Assembly (NCBI RefSeq): GCF_918797505.1
Contig: NC_092802.1
Coordinates: forward strand, 21,039,883-21,103,882
DNA length: 64,000 nucleotides
Direction of reading: 5' to 3'
Source: Bemisia tabaci
Lineage: Eukaryota; Arthropoda; Insecta; Hemiptera; Aleyrodidae
Part shown: positions 60,301 through 64,000 of the stretch, in pieces
Layout of the letters: every line of letters starts with the position of its first letter
How positions within the stretch are numbered: position 1 is the stretch's first letter
Translations under genes and position numbers: made by a program
The notes under the pieces: generated by a model
Told to the model about the DNA's origin: nothing
What the model saw: the letters and a program-made list of their open reading frames with translations, nothing else
Databases searched by the model: none

Positions 60301-63300
60301 AGCTTTTCTACATTCGCTTTTCACCCCCTAAGCACTGTTATAAACTCATAAAAATATTCCATTTTTCCCAGTTCGTTTGTTTTCTTTCTCACACATTCAA
60401 TTACAAGGGCGAACACCTTTAATTTAAAAATGTTTACCTTTGTTTTGAAAATTCAGTGATAATTGGTCATTTACAAATAATTTTATTTTTCTTTAATAAT
60501 TCTTTCCCTGCTTTTAACTCTGAGGAATTTCCTCAATGTACTACATTTCATGCAATCGAAAGACTCAAAATGTTAAGAAATTTGTTGAATCGTGAAAATC
60601 TGATGACTTTGTCAAGATGGTTTTTGTATCCTTGTATCGCAAAAAATTGGAGGATTCACTCAAGTAATGGTGAAATGGACCTCTAGACAAGGTATGAATT
60701 AAAGCAATAGGCAACATATTTTCTCTTTGAAGTTTTGAGAAAGATGAATCACGCAATGGAAGTCTGAAAATCAACTCCTAATTGACGTAAGTAAGGAGGT
60801 TTACAATGGGTCAGTGGCACCCATTGGTTTTTTTAATTAATTTACTACAAGTACGGAGTGAACTGTGCTTCTAAAAATTTTTCAGATTTTTTTTTACCCT
60901 AGAAATCCTACTTTGAAATTGCCGAAAGTGGGAGCCGCGAATACTTTTGGCAGGCACTCATTTTGTAGCTAGGCGGGGAAAACAGCGTTTGCTGATTGGC
61001 TAAAACTAGCTGCAGGCATCACTTTCCTGCATCAACTTGGCTGTTGACTTTAGACTGGTCGGATTTTGCTTAGCTTTTCCCCCTTAGAAATGCTTTTCTG
61101 AAGTTTTTACAAAACTTTTTATTTTTCCCACAAAATTTATGCAAAAAAAACTGTACTTTAACTCTACAAAAATTTCATGCCGCTATCTCATTAACATTGA
61201 TGTCACAGCAAAAATACACACAACATCGTTTGTAGGTATAAGATAACTGCCAATGGATCTGTGTTTTAGATACTTGTTAATATCTCTGTCAGGAATTTAT
61301 CTTCAAGCCTCCTGAAGTGTCAATTTTTTCTATCTACAAAAGATTTTGAAGAGAAAATATGTGACCTTCTTCCAGTTCAGACCTTGTCTAGTGGCCCATA
61401 GTAAAAAGAGCTTGGCTTCTTTTCGTCTTACTTGGTACTAACAGTTTTGCTGTGAATTAGAAGACCTATTTACTTAGAATAATCATTAAGTACAGAGGAA
61501 TCATTATTGAGTGTTTGCATTTGTTTCACACTTGATATACCTAAATGACTTACCGGTGAATCTGCATGGTCCTGGTAATTCATGCTCAGCGTCATAGTCT
61601 GGTTTGATTCCACCAAAATGCTTCTGTGCCTCCTTGACAATTTCACTGTGATCTACTCCGCCAGCTCCTGCAAGGACCATTCGTCCGGGAACATAGTACG
61701 CTTTGACATAATTGGCTAGATCTTCACGGGAAATTTTCCTGAAATGACACTCAAGTTTAGATCGAAAGTCCGACAGCAGTTGCAATACACTAGAATTTCA
61801 TCAGCAAGAAGATTAATTAAGATGTCATCTTTCTTTGCTCCCATTGTTCCTTGACTTTTCAAGGTTTCAGCACAAAAAATGTACTGTTTTTAAAGCTTTG
61901 GAAGGACGTTAAACATCAAAATTCTTCACCAAATTTTTTTGGATAAGTCAGTGGGTCAGTGGCATAACATTAATGCAGAGTGTCCGACAGATAATCTCTA
62001 CATACAATTTCACAAGAAAGCTAGAAGGTATATTGAAAATTTTGAAAACACTTCTAAGGGGAGAAAAAGCTTACTAAAATTTGATGAACCAGAGGGCAAC
62101 AGTCGTGATGGCATAGTAGGCCATGTCTTTAGCTGGACTTCAGCTGATCAACAAATGCAGACTTTTTGCCTAACTAAGTCAAAACTGACTGCCAAAAATA
62201 TTGTTTCAAATCGGTTCCGACTTTGCAGCTTCACAATCGATTTTTTTCTCCATTTCAAGTCAAAAAAGTAAAAAAATATTACTGAGAACTCAACTCACTC
62301 AGAATAATTCAACAATAAGTGTTACTGACCCTTTTTATAGAGAGGGAGTGCAGTCCATGAACTATTTCACTGGGATAGAAAAAGGTTATGGTTTGACAAA
62401 TAATTTTCTAGATTTAAACAGACTTTAATACTTGCATAGAGGTAAAAATTTGGGACTAGGTGACTTTTCAAAAATGAACCACTCTAATGATGAATTAGGA
62501 TCTTCAGCATCATCATTGTGTAATAATATATATTACGAAAAAAAAGATATTTAAAGGAATCTGCAGCCTTTGCTTCAATACGTTCCCGAAAAATTTTCTC
62601 TTTTCCTGACTTTTCAAAGCTGACCCACCTCCCATTTAATTTTATTCAATCAGTGTTCTGCCTTCCCTGGGCGCCATGCGTCTAAAGATTAGGGGGGCTG
62701 GACCATTGTGGCGCCAAGACAGATTGAACTCGCAATTGGGAAGCAGCGGTAGCGATGAAGCGCTCTCTATACGCACCGTTCGCAGCATCACTATGGCCTG
62801 TATGCAAGACTTTAATTTGCTCCTAAATAAATAGTAGATGGCCCCTAAAAATTCGGCTTTCCGGCCAAGATGGCTCCTAAAATTTTAGGGGGAAGGCAGA
62901 ACACTGTATTTATTCTATTTATTGACATTTTAATTTTTCCACAGCGGTCTTTGTCTTGAAAAATTCCAGCCAATGATTTTCTTAACTTGGCTTTTGCCAA
63001 CTTCTGACGATATTAATGTAGCAGGCAAATAGTGAAATCAGGCATTTTTTCAAATGTCTAGGCAGATAGTTAAATTTTGACGGTTTTCACAATTTTGTGA
63101 ATTTATGGCAAAGAGCTCGCAAGTTTTCAATATTTTTGGAGCAATAACTTATCAAAGCTACTAACTCCTTTTGTCTCTACCTCTTCAATTCCTTCTTATA
63201 TTTTTATATGTTCACATTCTAAAAATTCTGTATTTTATGATATGCTGAAAATTTCAAGGTGAGTGTCTGTTCAGGAGCTAAAAATCGTTTAAGATACTAT

Positions 63301-63775
63301 TGTGTGATGTAAATTTTTACCGAGAATTGTTTCTTACGGGAGCAATTAATTATTTTGTCTAAAATTAGGAAAAGAATCAGCATTTCAATCTAAATTAGAA
63401 TATTTTACTATTTGCCTAGGCATTTGACAAAATGCCTGATTTTACCATTTGTCTGCAACATTAACGCAAAAAGCAAATATGTTGACACATTTTTAAAGAC
63501 CCATTGACAGCACACATCCGTGTAGACTTCGAAAGAATATTTAAAATTAACTGGAGCAGACCATCTAGTTTCATGAAAGAGGAGAATGCAGAAGTTGTAA
63601 AAAATATGTTTCTTTTACTTGATGTTTTCAGTGGGCCCAAGGATGGTCCTTCCTAGTGGAGTTCCTTGGAAAGCGCAAGAATGGAGATGGTCAAAAACTA
63701 CCTCTTGGAGGTTGGTTTCTACTTCTTGCATTTCACGTAGAATCACTCCACGCTCACGTTCAATCTCGTTTTCGC
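57170..63775 (-). CDS. PMPCB: Mitochondrial processing peptidase beta / cytochrome bc1 core protein 1 (M16 family), 3' part of gene
   Basis: MPP-beta removes targeting presequences from proteins imported into the mitochondrial matrix; the closely related UQCRC1 is a core subunit of complex III, and insects often have proteins annotated as both. Five exons in the window join in phase to about 323 residues, the C-terminal two-thirds of a protein usually 470-480 long. Seen: [20 protein letters not shown] (the helix bearing the downstream zinc-ligand Glu of the HxxEH...E site), [22 protein letters not shown], then [35 protein letters not shown], and the C-terminal DYNRLRS..YWLRY. The HxxEH motif and targeting signal lie to the right of the window, so catalytic competence (MPP) and the MPP/UQCRC1 distinction cannot be settled here. 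Confidence 0.95.
58320..58483. mobile_element. Possible pogo/Tigger-like fragment
   Basis: The right edge, read on the minus strand, starts TACAGTATGACCTCAATTCA followed by TCGGATCGCACTTTAACGG, a style typical of pogo-like ends beginning at TA. No matching left end was found. It abuts the exon at 58524. Confidence 0.35.
58524..58727 (-). CDS. PMPCB: PMPCB/UQCRC1 coding exon
   Basis: 204 nt (68 codons), phase 0 at both ends; acceptor TTCGACAG, donor GTAAGT. It encodes [40 protein letters not shown] and [20 protein letters not shown], a hallmark block of the family. Confidence 0.97.
58975..59165. repeat. Dispersed repeat B
   Basis: Contains AAAATATCGTTTCAAATGGG, GGGTTCCTTTGCCATTTAG and AAAATTCCTAGAAGC. 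The same string order appears at about 7370-7560, in part at 4105-4225 and 62190-62260, and inverted at 60,800-60,930. Termini unclear, so the element type is unknown. Confidence 0.55.
59356..59639 (-). CDS. PMPCB: PMPCB/UQCRC1 coding exon
   Basis: 284 nt, phase 1 in and phase 0 out; acceptor CTTCTTAG, donor GTAAGT. It encodes [60 protein letters not shown] and VTDRLHVD. The order matches the second M16 domain of MPP-beta. Confidence 0.97.
60675..61399. mobile_element. Inverted-repeat element, family A, with nested repeat B
   Basis: Left end ATGGACCTCTAGACAAGGTA, right end inverted ATGGGCCACTAGACAAGGTC; both arms continue with ACATATTTTCTCTT. Within it (about 60,800-60,930) lies an inverted copy of repeat B (ATGGGTCAGTGGCACCCATT). 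In a PMPCB intron. Confidence 0.75.
61554..61738 (-). CDS. PMPCB: PMPCB/UQCRC1 coding exon
   Basis: 185 nt, phase 2 in and phase 1 out; acceptor GTCATTTCAG, donor GTAAGT. It encodes [60 protein letters not shown]. The '[12 protein letters not shown]' segment is typical of the family. Confidence 0.96.
62651..62906. mobile_element. hAT-like MITE with CAGTGTTCTGCCTTCCC ends
   Basis: 256 bp with perfect 17-bp inverted ends CAGTGTTCTGCCTTCCC. Flanks TATTCAAT and TATTTATT match at 6 of 8 positions. In a PMPCB intron. Confidence 0.8.
63619..63775 (-). CDS. PMPCB: PMPCB/UQCRC1 coding exon with M16 zinc-ligand helix
   Basis: 157 nt, phase 1 in and phase 2 out; acceptor TTTCGCAG, donor GTAAAA. It encodes [20 protein letters not shown], then [30 protein letters not shown]. 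The preceding exon, with the HxxEH zinc motif, is beyond 64,000. The last 225 bases of the window are intron. Confidence 0.97.
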
Positions 63776-64000
63776 CTGCGAAATTGGGACAAATCAATTA
63801 GGGAAACACTCATTAACAAATGGGTACCAAGTAAAGAGGGAACAGAAGGGCTTGGATTAATTTGTCATCTATTGGATAAAGTATCACAAGTTTTAGTTAT
63901 ACCAGAATGCTATGTTGCTAGACATTTCAATGGTGCTTTAATTTTTTCTACAACATTTTGCACTACTTCCATGAAAATTTCAAGAATTGATCTTGAAGAA

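Noticed and set aside
1..64000. CRISPR arrays, bacterial operons, prophage or endogenous viral genes
   Set aside because: None seen. The only short-period direct repeats are the minisatellite at the left end, which has no unique spacers.

Overview
This 64 kb window is AT-rich nuclear DNA from an animal, most probably an insect. The genes are split by GT-AG introns of 0.1-3 kb, the introns are full of small inverted-repeat transposons, and two tRNA-derived SINEs are present. Three genes are recognisable and all lie on the minus strand. The transposon load and the recurring 'CCCTGAC/TTTTCC' intron repeats suggest a hemipteran such as a whitefly or psyllid, but that is inference and not proven here.

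Layout. (1) 1-5.7 kb is intergenic: a hierarchical minisatellite (1-635), a SINE (about 655-925) and decayed repeats. (2) About 5.75-35.6 kb is the BICRA/GLTSCR1 orthologue, a subunit of the non-canonical BAF (GBAF) chromatin remodeller. Sixteen coding exons were resolved, with every phase checked across its junctions. They include one 3.69 kb Gln-rich exon carrying a run of 35 Gln. The promoter appears to lie in a CpG-rich tract at about 34.4-36.3 kb. The true N-terminus was not found. (3) 36.3-48.4 kb has no recognised gene. It holds several non-autonomous DNA transposons, including a 2.3 kb hAT-type element with a second 1.5 kb element nested inside it. (4) 48.4-54.75 kb is a complete seven-exon TMEM30A/CDC50 gene, encoding the beta subunit of P4-ATPase lipid flippases (346 aa). 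(5) 56.8-63.8 kb is the 3' part of the mitochondrial processing peptidase beta / cytochrome bc1 core 1 gene (five exons). Its 5' exons lie beyond the right edge.

The genes do not form a pathway: chromatin remodelling, lipid asymmetry and mitochondrial protein processing are unrelated housekeeping roles. No bacterial-style operon, CRISPR, virus or toxin locus was seen. The most interesting material is a phase-preserving alternative splice donor in BICRA, a degenerate EQQ-type peptide repeat in its giant exon, a stop codon fused to a consensus splice donor at the end of TMEM30A, and a set of inverted-repeat transposon families. One of these carries a CCAAT/TATA promoter-like block.
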